16,327 nt of DNA from Amoeboradix gromovi (taxonomy: Eukaryota > Sanchytriomycota > Sanchytriomycetes > Sanchytriales > Sanchytriaceae). Shown in pieces: positions 9,601 through 15,088 of the stretch (the first letter of the stretch is position 1; every line of letters begins with the position of its first letter). The position numbers were made by a program, and so were the translations under genes. Below the pieces are notes generated by a model, which was not told where the DNA came from, did no database searches, and was given only the letters and a program-made list of their open reading frames with translations. The stretch lies in the NCBI GenBank assembly GCA_018985225.1, contig JADGIF010000165.1, positions 1 to 16,327 of the forward strand. The letters are read 5' to 3'.

Positions 9601-11222
9601 TTTGGGCCATTGACATACAAAACGTCAAAGCAGTTTGATGCTTCATATAGTAATTGAATTGCCGCTAGAAACGAAGAATTTGAGCACCCAGGGATTAAAC
9701 TTTTGTAATAAGAGTTCCATGCAATGTTCTTTAGAACTGTTGCATGATTATCAGAATTTTGATTGATAAATGCAGCACTAGTTTCAAAAAACAGAGAGAC
9801 TCTGCTATAAAAGAATTCTTCGTGACTATCTGGCGCAATCTCTTTTATAATTGTAGATGCGTTATCGATTAGTCTATACATGTTGGTGTGAATTGGAGTT
9901 ACCAGTCTACCATTAACTATCTGTTGTAAGTCATTAAACACAGCGGACTGTGTTATTGCATCAGGGCTCTGATTAGGGGACGCCGTTAAGCCTAAAATTC
10001 TAGGCCTGTATCCTGCATTTAATGCTAAGTAATGTGATTTTAGTAGTTTTCTAATAGGACTGTTGCCACGTATTGAATGTGCTTCATCAATGACAATTAA
10101 AGATATTTGACCCATAGATATCCGATGCTGCCCAATATAATCGTAAAACATTTTAGGAGTAGTTACCAGAATATCATACTTTTGTTTACCAGATTTCCAG
10201 ATTTCAGTTTTTTCAGATTGCTTCGTTTCACCTACACATTCTTGGACTATAAGGTTTAATTCATTTCTGTAATAATTAGCTTGCTGACTTACTAAAGCGA
10301 CAGTAGGTTCTACAACAACGCAAAACTTAGTATCGTTGTAATTGTGAAATAGCCTAATAGCCATGGCAGATACCAATGTTTTACCAGCACCAGTAATAAG
10401 ATGTATAATTGAATTAAATTGCACAGCATAGTAAAGCATCTCAATTTGATAGTCGTACGGTCTGGTGGTTGTCAGATTATAGTGTGATATTAAATTGCAC
10501 AACTCATCATGACTGGGAATTATCGGAGGAGTAATATTTTCGATACTACTTCCACACATTGAGGTTATATAGATTTTATTTAGTGGTAGGATACTTTCCA
10601 AGTCAGCCCATCTACCTGTTTGTCGCTTTCCGAACATGTAGAGCGAAGTACTCGATCTCTCAAATTCAGCATATTGTACATCAGTTTCGTCGTCCAGCTG
10701 TGTCATTTTACCTATCCAATGGCCATTCATACAGCAGACATATTTTAAGCTCTTTTTAAGATCTGCTTTAACAAAAAAGTGCTGACCATCTAGTTTTTCC
10801 AATTCTTTAGGAGAAGCGATCAATCTGACAGAGTGCAACGACTGAAAGTACAAACACATGTCAGAAGCGGATAGGATATGAATCTGACAAGTATTGCACT
10901 GTAGGTGACACTGGTCCTGAACCTCCTTCGATTTAATGGGCGTTTGTAGCCAATTTGAGATATTACCAGTAATATTTAAATTGTTGAATGTGCCCTGAAT
11001 TGAGTTGCAGTCTAAATTACCATAAGATCCGGAATAAGAGCCTAGATTGAAATTGCAGCTCAGGCATTTCATGTTAATATCACTTGAACTGCAGTCAATA
11101 GTGTCTTGGTTTTCTAATAAAATTATCAGCTGATTTGGAATCTTTTTTAGAATTAACATTTCTTTGTCTGTACAAATAAAATTTCCACAATGAATACAGA
11201 ACACTCTTAACAAGCTTGACAT
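3624..11222 (-). CDS. Helicase-RdRP-nucleotidyltransferase fusion of RNA silencing
   Basis: One intronless frame (2532 aa from the ATG; numbering here counts from a TTG ten codons upstream) probably makes and processes double-stranded RNA for silencing. Domains in order: Cys-rich modules near 19-66 and 119-178; SF2 helicase of Dicer/RIG-I type (YQIE 268-271, TGAGKT 287-292, DEAH 389-392, TAS 423-425, helical insert about 480-620, motif V near 692-702, QMRGRVR 724-730); cellular RdRP, about 1100-1640 (YSDGVG 1253-1258, catalytic DLDGD 1507-1511, AHLA 1564-1567); nucleotidyltransferase of the Cid1/Cid12/CDE-1 family, about 1790-2075 (GS 1826-1827, D1838-x-D1840, third Asp D1903, C-terminal DPINHG); then about 460 unassigned residues with a Lys/Glu-rich coiled coil near 2250-2310. 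All catalytic residues are present. There is no RNase III or PAZ domain, so it is not Dicer. The start is uncertain: the frame stays open upstream of the ATG but offers no other ATG. Confidence 0.9.
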   Translation of the reverse strand: MSSLLRVFCIHCGNFICTDKEMLILKKIPNQLIILLENQDTIDCSSSDINMKCLSCNFNLGSYSGSYGNLDCNSIQGTFNNLNITGNISNWLQTPIKSKEVQDQCHLQCNTCQIHILSASDMCLYFQSLHSVRLIASPKELEKLDGQHFFVKADLKKSLKYVCCMNGHWIGKMTQLDDETDVQYAEFERSSTSLYMFGKRQTGRWADLESILPLNKIYITSMCGSSIENITPPIIPSHDELCNLISHYNLTTTRPYDYQIEMLYYAVQFNSIIHLITGAGKTLVSAMAIRLFHNYNDTKFCVVVEPTVALVSQQANYYRNELNLIVQECVGETKQSEKTEIWKSGKQKYDILVTTPKMFYDYIGQHRISMGQISLIVIDEAHSIRGNSPIRKLLKSHYLALNAGYRPRILGLTASPNQSPDAITQSAVFNDLQQIVNGRLVTPIHTNMYRLIDNASTIIKEIAPDSHEEFFYSRVSLFFETSAAFINQNSDNHATVLKNIAWNSYYKSLIPGCSNSSFLAAIQLLYEASNCFDVLYVNGPNHTASILNTHFEKCVNTKSLPIGFLDILNPFRLYLRDLIKSDSKSSSVNVNCSSRTTALLQLLADVLESCSSAQISKLRILIFVSKRVYTRLLLMLFKQSRKFNALNPTFIVGQNNSSGMQLKKDHVPIMDAFKRGLSKLLISTSALEEGIDVPNCSHVILYNDEQLNTLRMIQMRGRVRSSAGSFIILCAAKNSKNFKDLRRSEALSRHAILDICKKWRTQRIDVKVESFISKYVHSKITVPLNTPVIPVYSIVRIHISPDISSDLIELLSNQCSANSLLYENFTISGNLSLYGLFLEVQAVVSSVLPNKLFSIRLIDNNIDKSSCFANTTTALSFTISALSRGYSVNPCRFYIQESLTFDFKSLIFDFSKSKCTFPYKCYIAEIPITSIYPLLLVNMKSSKLLFNCTHSPYFYNTNNERVAVDLKLLALYFEFELLLEDEFYSVFVPFIKQYTCLNIQFIEYASVAATSTVNNRNDNPLGYAYRCLYSTLLDPNISSITIPIEKLEYAFSNPPSPFKDNSHDIKGYASSKPEESLGVSESTSLIIDTANAKYKRCHRVLFTPSRMIIEPYILVHNNRVLNTNPNYYVDDFMLVQFIDEERQRCYINNSNLIINGFYLYSFKWSFLGATGSQIRSHSAWFTRHSPDDILPQFGSFDLITNNGLQLSRIGLLFSSTVKIVNVPLDALYAMSTDFYTSDYKYNYSDGVGTMSLAFAQYIQSRLQLLNTPSAVQFRAGPFKGVLSLVKGQQCPIICRPSMRKYLGHHRAFELVEYSRPIPCYLNRQIIMILNSLGIRDEVFMSYMTTDINNIHTNNCLNTMNNDIPFYSKHCMQLLNTVDVSRHAFWQNVINLSRNQTLNGLIHKARIKVPKGRLLMGIIDEYGVLLENQVYIAITKDDSSIQYITGKCVVIKNPCVHPGDCRPCKAIGKRSEFDGLVDVIIMPRKGYRDLASQTSGGDLDGDQFTCIWDENLIPQKFVAPMELDASAATEDATTSIQHAYIKIMNEDCIGLLSHAHLALSDQLPGHVTNPKCIKLAHLISKSVDFPKKLQPIHIPDELLRNLQYPDYLEKRGCIKYNSCHVLGSLYRKAKTFIDDDVVYNTSSTSFTSYRYSRIDTIYNKYKDSINSIGRAYNITNEYELITGYTVSSNRHKHQLSSLISTLTNKTRYLLLCAIKAACSESKDSAELKFILKYLSQYQLQSFQWCVYDLIFQYNPLLRASPISADADVPVLHDNVMKYYNDRVPDLLQQYDSRYALCNHINVLCKSINMGYTAFIYGSTSYMLFDLQSDVDFCVYNTAASTDADNKIESESVQRSTTYSLLASIHHQIKLDYPSALLINANVPIIKHAANPTFDISMNSRGIYKTLLILNVLNQYPGVYPWLLALTEYGKTFGLTIKNRINEQSQIMSTFGLIWIYLLHFKEYYEVKPLNIDSIDDLMIKEYIKGSSAEMPRLIERIDMTNSSTSTAAVDSSAVFMAFLDKHCNISKMEVKDPINHGRYIIKLDQDGVFYFKQSMVEFIDLLTASNYDITKVFTRKESKHIIRVPFRIKSVFKHSFEDIKELVLKRASRISGGKPILAQLELQEMLHSMYVVVKGKDVDLIQHCINLFMKEQMDTKCKQNVEYASNAFTLIIQGIKNDLEQVSIQMVDINRLNKMYIISAYDGDYNKLKFKYSVTGQLDFNYSGYRAAIRFGTFNLKNICSKSLQLQELEDLLNKYGKSVRKINMQQEKLQKEQKDVKLNENLFEKCTAKEAVLQQRAKYYSSTESSLSKLLPGRVFKTGFTSSINRIKLLIDKMGLEYRASKSQIVVKSLINNNGYSIIINKETLMVELVIQSKMRVFDGIIVNEKQLVNVPDLRYNLEKKEICTELPDNICRILNVNTSIQAIGKVKFVSSDASGVLTYNLELLGSMKVSMIREIEYREFKSNSHKYYINNVTSKSLVDGQIQGTRNGIEMEIYCKMPQNNTATELSRFSERYYEAGIQVINSMRELVDLE

Positions 11223-11238
11223 CCTTGTTTTGCAAATT
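11223..11238. promoter_or_regulatory. 16-bp divergent start-to-start spacer
   Basis: Only 16 bp separate the ATG of the RdRP fusion (11220-11222, minus) from that of the decarboxylase (11239-11241, plus). Both promoters and 5' UTRs must therefore lie inside, or overlap, the neighbouring coding region unless an unseen 5' intron exists. In-frame TTG codons at 11250-11252 (minus) and 11230-11232 (plus) would make the frames overlap, but non-ATG initiation is not needed to explain either protein. Confidence 0.6.
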
Positions 11239-11841
11239 ATGCAATCAGACAAAAGGAAGATTCTTTGGGGATTTTCGGGAAGCGTAGCTACTATTAAGTA
11301 CGACGAAATTAGAAGCAGATTTCCGAATGATCAAGTTTTTGTGCTGACTACTACGAACGCAAAGCATTTCGCTAACTTTGAATATTTAAAATCGATCAAG
11401 GATGTAGTAAGGTTGATGAAAAGCCAAGATCCTTTCTGGATTGCAATAAACGATTCTGTGGAATGGGAATGGAGGGAAAAGAATGATCTAGTTCTGCATA
11501 TCGAATTGAAGAAGTGGGCCGATTTATTTGTGCTGATTCCTTGCTCAGCGAATACATTGGCCAAGGTTACAAATGGAATATGCGATTCTTTACTACTTAA
11601 TGTAGCAAGGGCCTGGGATTTTCATATGCCATTTATTATATGTCCTTGTATGAATACTCAAATGTACAACCATCCTGTAACAGCAGCTCAAATTCAAATG
11701 TTTTTAAACTGGAATGGTAAGGTCATATATCCTGTGGAAAAACTTCTAGCTTGTGGTGACTATGGGACTGGGGCATTACCATCGCTATCATTGTTAGTAG
11801 ATAAGATTAACAATTTAAATGAACAAAATGTGCCTAATTAA
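11239..11841 (+). CDS. PPCDC: Phosphopantothenoylcysteine decarboxylase (coenzyme A synthesis)
   Basis: This 200-aa HFCD/HAL3-family flavoprotein decarboxylates 4'-phosphopantothenoylcysteine to 4'-phosphopantetheine using FMN. The sequence shows the N-terminal flavin-binding stretch (GFSGSVAT), the active-site His in VLHIELKKWAD (about H87), the SANT flavin loop (about 103-106), the substrate motif PCMNTQMY (about 136-143) and the catalytic Cys of ACGDYGTG (about C172). Having both the catalytic His and Cys in one chain resembles human and plant PPCDC. It differs from budding yeast, where the active sites are assembled from different paralogues. Length is normal for the family. The ATG at 11239 is the only usable one; a stop in the same frame lies at 11191. 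An AATAAA follows the stop by 4 nt. The gene converges tail to tail with the BRICK1-like gene, 34 bp between stops. Confidence 0.93.
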   Translation: MQSDKRKILWGFSGSVATIKYDEIRSRFPNDQVFVLTTTNAKHFANFEYLKSIKDVVRLMKSQDPFWIAINDSVEWEWREKNDLVLHIELKKWADLFVLIPCSANTLAKVTNGICDSLLLNVARAWDFHMPFIICPCMNTQMYNHPVTAAQIQMFLNWNGKVIYPVEKLLACGDYGTGALPSLSLLVDKINNLNEQNVPN

Positions 11842-11845
11842 GAAA

Positions 11846-11851
11846 AATAAA
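11846..11851 (+). terminator. Poly(A) signal AATAAA after PPCDC
   Basis: A canonical AATAAA starts 5 nt after the PPCDC stop codon, inside the 34-bp convergent gap. Cleavage 10-30 nt downstream would fall inside the 3' end of the opposing BRICK1-like gene, so the two transcripts probably overlap antisense. Confidence 0.5.
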
Positions 11852-11875
11852 TGCAGCTTAATTTACTTAGTACGA

Positions 11876-12856
11876 CTATTTAAAAGGAGGCGGAGGTGGC
11901 ATGCTACCAAAGCTAGGCGGATTAGGTGGCATGCTACCAAAGCTAGGAGGATTGGGCGGCATGTTACCGAAGCTAGGCGGATTAGGTGGCATGTTACCAA
12001 AGCTAGGCGGATTAGGTGGCATGTTACCGAAGCTAGGCGGATTAGGTGGCATGTTACCAAAGCTAGGTGGATTAGGCGGCATGTTACCAAAGCTAGGTGG
12101 ATTAGGCGGCATGTTACCAAAGCTAGGTGGATTAGGCGGCATGTTGCTGTAGTTTTGCAGGTTAGTGCTGTCAAAGCTTGGAGGATTTAAAGGTAAACCT
12201 TCAAAACCAGACCGCCCAAAATTATCAAATCCCATAGGAATAGGTGCACTATTATAATTGTCGAAGGCAGGCTGCGCAAAATTACCGAATGACTGCGGTA
12301 CGAGGCCTGATGATGCAATGTTTGATTGATTCTCGGAGTTAAATTTCAGAGGACTTGGAAGATTAAAGTCATTCTTATTAAGTTGCCCAAATACAGGGGA
12401 CGCACTTTCTGATGAGGATTGCATGTTACTCAGACCGCTTGGTGTGTTCAGCTTTTGTCCAATGTTCGTCAAATCCTTATTTGAGCCTTCTCGTGGCCTC
12501 AAAAGCCCTTTTATTGTTCCTGATCGTGAAGCTGCTTTCTCTTCACCTGGCACCACTTTTTTAAGTGCCACAGAAAGTATCTCACCTGCTGCTATTTTAC
12601 TTGGAAATCCACTTTCCTCAGTTTTTTTCTCTAATTCACTACTTTTTTCTACCATTGGAAGCTCTGCTAATCTTGCTTGTGATTCCATGAACGTGATTTT
12701 ACGAGCTAGAAACTCTAATTGAGTTTCTATATCATTATAGTGTTCGGTAACCTGTAATTCTAGCGAGTTGATAAAGTTTGCAGTTCTTTGGAGAACCTGT
12801 GATGCGAACTCATATTTTTCCCGGATCGCCCAGTCGTCAACAATTTGATTAGACAT
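11876..12856 (-). CDS. BRK1: BRICK1 (HSPC300)-like protein with Pro-rich FG repeat tail
   Basis: The first 65 or so of 326 residues resemble BRICK1, the small coiled-coil subunit of the SCAR/WAVE complex that activates Arp2/3 actin branching. Matching features are the D-W-A-x-R-E signature (8-13), ANF-x-NS (26-31), then a heptad-rich helix ending in the family's basic/Glu pattern (LARKITFMES). BRICK1 proteins are normally about 75 residues; this one continues with a Ser/Lys-rich linker, then FG dipeptides (VFGQ, SFGN, NFGR) and eight tandem copies of MPPNPPSFGN/S (239-318), ending MPPPPPFK. The polyproline tail could bind profilin or SH3/WW domains, a role usually carried by WAVE and Abi. Alternatively the FG motifs suggest a nucleoporin. 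There is no WH2/VCA segment. The start ATG lies 29 bp after the stop of the upstream gene. Confidence 0.62.
   Translation of the reverse strand: MSNQIVDDWAIREKYEFASQVLQRTANFINSLELQVTEHYNDIETQLEFLARKITFMESQARLAELPMVEKSSELEKKTEESGFPSKIAAGEILSVALKKVVPGEEKAASRSGTIKGLLRPREGSNKDLTNIGQKLNTPSGLSNMQSSSESASPVFGQLNKNDFNLPSPLKFNSENQSNIASSGLVPQSFGNFAQPAFDNYNSAPIPMGFDNFGRSGFEGLPLNPPSFDSTNLQNYSNMPPNPPSFGNMPPNPPSFGNMPPNPPSFGNMPPNPPSFGNMPPNPPSFGNMPPNPPSFGNMPPNPPSFGSMPPNPPSFGSMPPPPPFK
11901..12140. repeat. BRK1: 30-bp minisatellite, 8 units, in the BRICK1-like gene
   Basis: Eight contiguous 30-bp units without spacers encode MPPNPPSFGN/S on the minus strand. Differences between units are synonymous apart from a final Asn/Ser change, consistent with selection on the peptide. 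The three units at 12051-12140 are identical, suggesting recent expansion. Because 30 is a multiple of three, the repeat is open in several other frames on both strands; those frames are artefacts. Confidence 0.95.
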
Positions 12857-12859
12857 TTG

Positions 12860-12871
12860 TGGCTTTAAAAA
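12860..12871 (-). promoter_or_regulatory. TTTTTAAAGCCA motif before the BRICK1-like ATG
   Basis: This 12-mer ends 3 nt before the BRICK1-like start codon. It matches 11 of 12 bases of the motif ending 8 nt before the next gene's start (15069-15080). Both are preceded by ATAAAT carrying the upstream gene's poly(A) signal. It could be a start-proximal promoter element of a compact genome, or a polyadenylation/initiation combination. Two copies are weak evidence. Confidence 0.35.
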
Positions 12872-12877
12872 TAAAAA

Positions 12878-12883
12878 TTTATT
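12878..12883 (-). terminator. Poly(A) signal AATAAA after the 724-aa protein gene
   Basis: AATAAA on the minus strand starts 3 nt after the stop codon at 12886, within the 29-bp spacer before the next gene. Cleavage would probably fall within the start of the BRICK1-like gene. Confidence 0.5.
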
Positions 12884-12885
12884 TT

Positions 12886-15060
12886 TTATAAAGATGGTCT
12901 ACTTTTTTCTACTAGCTTCAATAGCGCTGCAATCTTTGACACTTGCTTCTCCAAAAGCTTAAAGTTAACAGCTTTCAAACTGGTTAGTTGCTTCAAATCA
13001 TTAAATGCGCCTTGGTTAACATCAGGTTTATGAATAACTGCGGCACCATTTGATCTTTCTATATATTTTTCCTTTTTTCTATTAAGGTCGTCTAAATTTT
13101 TTCTTAGAGTCGAAGTCTTTCCATGCCAACTTAACAGTAGAATGTCTCTTGGCTCAGTTGAGTTGATTGGCTTAATTTCCTTGTTTATTTTAGGCAATGA
13201 TTCGAATCCTTTTATCATTTCTTTCTTTGGTTTTAACGAAGCTGCTTCCATCAGGTCGGATTTTAAAGAGTTCCTATAAATACTTAAAATTTTGAATTCC
13301 CAGTCTGCAATGTTGATGCTATGTTCTATGCCTAAAATGTCTTCTTTGTCGCAGCTGTATTGCTCCTCCAACTGCCTTATACTCTTTTGTATTTGTATTA
13401 CCATTTCTGCAGGGAAGAAAGATATTTCTTGTTTTTCACTCGTGAAGCGAAAATCCAAGGCTGAAATTTCAACATGTTCAAATTTTTTAGAGCAACAGTA
13501 TTTAAATCGTTGCATAAGACTGTCCAAGAAGTCGTAATATCCCTTTTCATTGTCAGCTGAATTGGTAGGGCTTTTTCTAAACTTTGGCCTTCCTTTCACC
13601 AAATAACTACTTAACTTTGACGCGGAAAAATCACTTAAGCATCTGAAAGCCCTAAGAAAGTCTTCCAACAGCAGTTTAAACCTTTCCACATTATATTCTA
13701 GACTGATTACTTCGTTGTTTGCTTTTTCAAAAGTGCACATCAATAACTTTTCTTGCTTTATCCCTTCATCTTCAAGATCTTTCATAGCCTTTTCGACTAG
13801 GTGCTTTTGAGAAAGCAGTAAGTCTTTAGTATACTCATTATCAAGCAACTCATCTGTGTCTTGAGATATTATGTTTGTCATTTTTGGACTAGAATATGTC
13901 ATTTTCATTGAAAAATTTAACTTGCCTAATCTTTTTAACATCCTTGCCTTTGATTTATCAAAGTCTTCCATTTTTACTTGGTAATCTCTAAACGTGACTT
14001 TCCTTGAAATTTTTGCAGTTTCCAGCTCTTCAGAATTTACAATATATGAGCAATAGACGTTCTCAAAGGTTTCGAAATTGCTTTCGGTCCTTAAAAATAC
14101 TTTAAGGTTCATAAACTTCTTTATGTTTGCGTTCTTAGCACTTTTTTCAATGGATATATTGCTTGGTATATAGTCTCCGATTATGTTTTTAAGCAGCTTC
14201 CTCTTTTCAAAGCCTCCCAATTGAACCGACTTTGCTTCTATGGCCTTTTTTTCTATATCTATTAGGCTTTTCAATTTTTCCATCTCTATTCCAAAATGAT
14301 AAACCAATTTTAGTTTTCCACTAGAGTAAAAATATATGCCAGCATCGCACAACAAGAAGATATCGAATGCGGAAAAATAACATACACTGAAAACCGTATC
14401 TTTCATTGCAAAATCGTGCTTGTTGTATTCAAGTATATTTCTAGTTGCATTTGAAACAAAATTTAGAAACGAATCAAATGAAGAAGTTAAAATGTTGAGT
14501 TTGAAAACATTCCATTCGAGTCCAGATTTTGAGACATAAACAGAATTATGATTCATTGAATACCATTTGCCTCTGTGGTACTTGATGACGCTAGGTCTAA
14601 TTGCTAATCCGAAAACCTGTTTTATTTCCTGTACGTCTTTCTCGTGGTTAAGAATCATGGCTTTAGATTGGAAATAAAGAATAACATTGTTTATATTGTA
14701 ATCAAAGAAGTAAGGAACATCACCACATTCCACCTCCATTATAAAATCCATAGATCTTATTATCACAGCAAATCTTGTACCCTTTTTTAATACAACTAAA
14801 ACGCTTCCATTTGTTGCTGAATAAAATTTAATCTCGTATTCGTATCTAGTTTGACTGAGTGTGCTTTTAGTGAATTGATATAAAGTAAGTCTGTCTTTAC
14901 AGGTAAAATATATATTTTCTAAATCACTAATAGCGAAATCAATGGTCTCTTGTAACTGCATTTTTAAAATTTCTATCAAACTTTCTTTTTCATATTTAAA
15001 GACTACAATACTCGCATCTTTTAACATAACAAACTTTTCATCGATGCAAAATAAAAACAT
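12886..15060 (-). CDS. Unrecognised 724-aa protein, beta-rich N-terminus and helical C-terminus
   Basis: I do not recognise this protein confidently. Residues 1 to about 255 are rich in short alternating hydrophobic strands with aromatic residues (e.g. GKWYSMN near 164-170, GIYFYSS near 241-247), as in a beta-propeller of WD-like type. From about 257 onward it is strongly charged and helical, with likely coiled coils around 415-475 and in the last 120 residues. There is no signal peptide, transmembrane segment, FG motif array or catalytic signature. A propeller followed by coiled coil recalls Nup82/Nup88 or Nup159/Nup214 nucleoporins, or membrane-tethering subunits, but no motif proves either. 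The neighbouring gene has FG repeats, so a nuclear pore role is worth testing. The gene is intronless, starts 27 bp after the p24 stop and ends 29 bp before the BRICK1-like ATG. Confidence 0.8.
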   Translation of the reverse strand: MFLFCIDEKFVMLKDASIVVFKYEKESLIEILKMQLQETIDFAISDLENIYFTCKDRLTLYQFTKSTLSQTRYEYEIKFYSATNGSVLVVLKKGTRFAVIIRSMDFIMEVECGDVPYFFDYNINNVILYFQSKAMILNHEKDVQEIKQVFGLAIRPSVIKYHRGKWYSMNHNSVYVSKSGLEWNVFKLNILTSSFDSFLNFVSNATRNILEYNKHDFAMKDTVFSVCYFSAFDIFLLCDAGIYFYSSGKLKLVYHFGIEMEKLKSLIDIEKKAIEAKSVQLGGFEKRKLLKNIIGDYIPSNISIEKSAKNANIKKFMNLKVFLRTESNFETFENVYCSYIVNSEELETAKISRKVTFRDYQVKMEDFDKSKARMLKRLGKLNFSMKMTYSSPKMTNIISQDTDELLDNEYTKDLLLSQKHLVEKAMKDLEDEGIKQEKLLMCTFEKANNEVISLEYNVERFKLLLEDFLRAFRCLSDFSASKLSSYLVKGRPKFRKSPTNSADNEKGYYDFLDSLMQRFKYCCSKKFEHVEISALDFRFTSEKQEISFFPAEMVIQIQKSIRQLEEQYSCDKEDILGIEHSINIADWEFKILSIYRNSLKSDLMEAASLKPKKEMIKGFESLPKINKEIKPINSTEPRDILLLSWHGKTSTLRKNLDDLNRKKEKYIERSNGAAVIHKPDVNQGAFNDLKQLTSLKAVNFKLLEKQVSKIAALLKLVEKSRPSL

Positions 15061-15068
15061 TTTGGTTT

Positions 15069-15080
15069 TGGCCTTAAAAA
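15069..15080 (-). promoter_or_regulatory. TTTTTAAGGCCA motif before the 724-aa protein ATG
   Basis: This is the second copy of the TTTTTAARGCCA motif, in the 27-bp spacer between the p24 stop and the next ATG, ending 8 nt before that ATG. It directly follows ATAAAT, which overlaps the p24 stop codon. The same order (stop, ATAAAT, TTTTTAARGCCA, ATG) occurs at 12857-12888. Confidence 0.35.
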
Positions 15081-15082
15081 CA

Positions 15083-15088
15083 TTTATT
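15083..15088 (-). terminator. Poly(A) signal AATAAA overlapping the p24 stop codon
   Basis: On the minus strand the stop codon TAA is followed so that its last base begins AATAAA. The RdRP fusion gene has the same design, with AATAAA at 3623-3628 overlapping its stop at 3624-3626 and a second copy at 3618-3623. Confidence 0.5.

Noticed and set aside
3624-11222. Dicer annotation for the giant protein
   Set aside because: The helicase is Dicer-like, but no RNase III or PAZ domain is visible, and RdRP and nucleotidyltransferase domains follow instead.
11901-12140. CRISPR-like array
   Set aside because: Units are directly contiguous without spacers and lie inside a coding frame of a eukaryotic gene.
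11819-12190. Several open frames of repeated peptides on both strands through the 30-bp repeats
   Set aside because: A 30-bp unit without stops keeps several frames open. Only the minus frame with a BRICK1-like N-terminus has variation that is nearly all synonymous.
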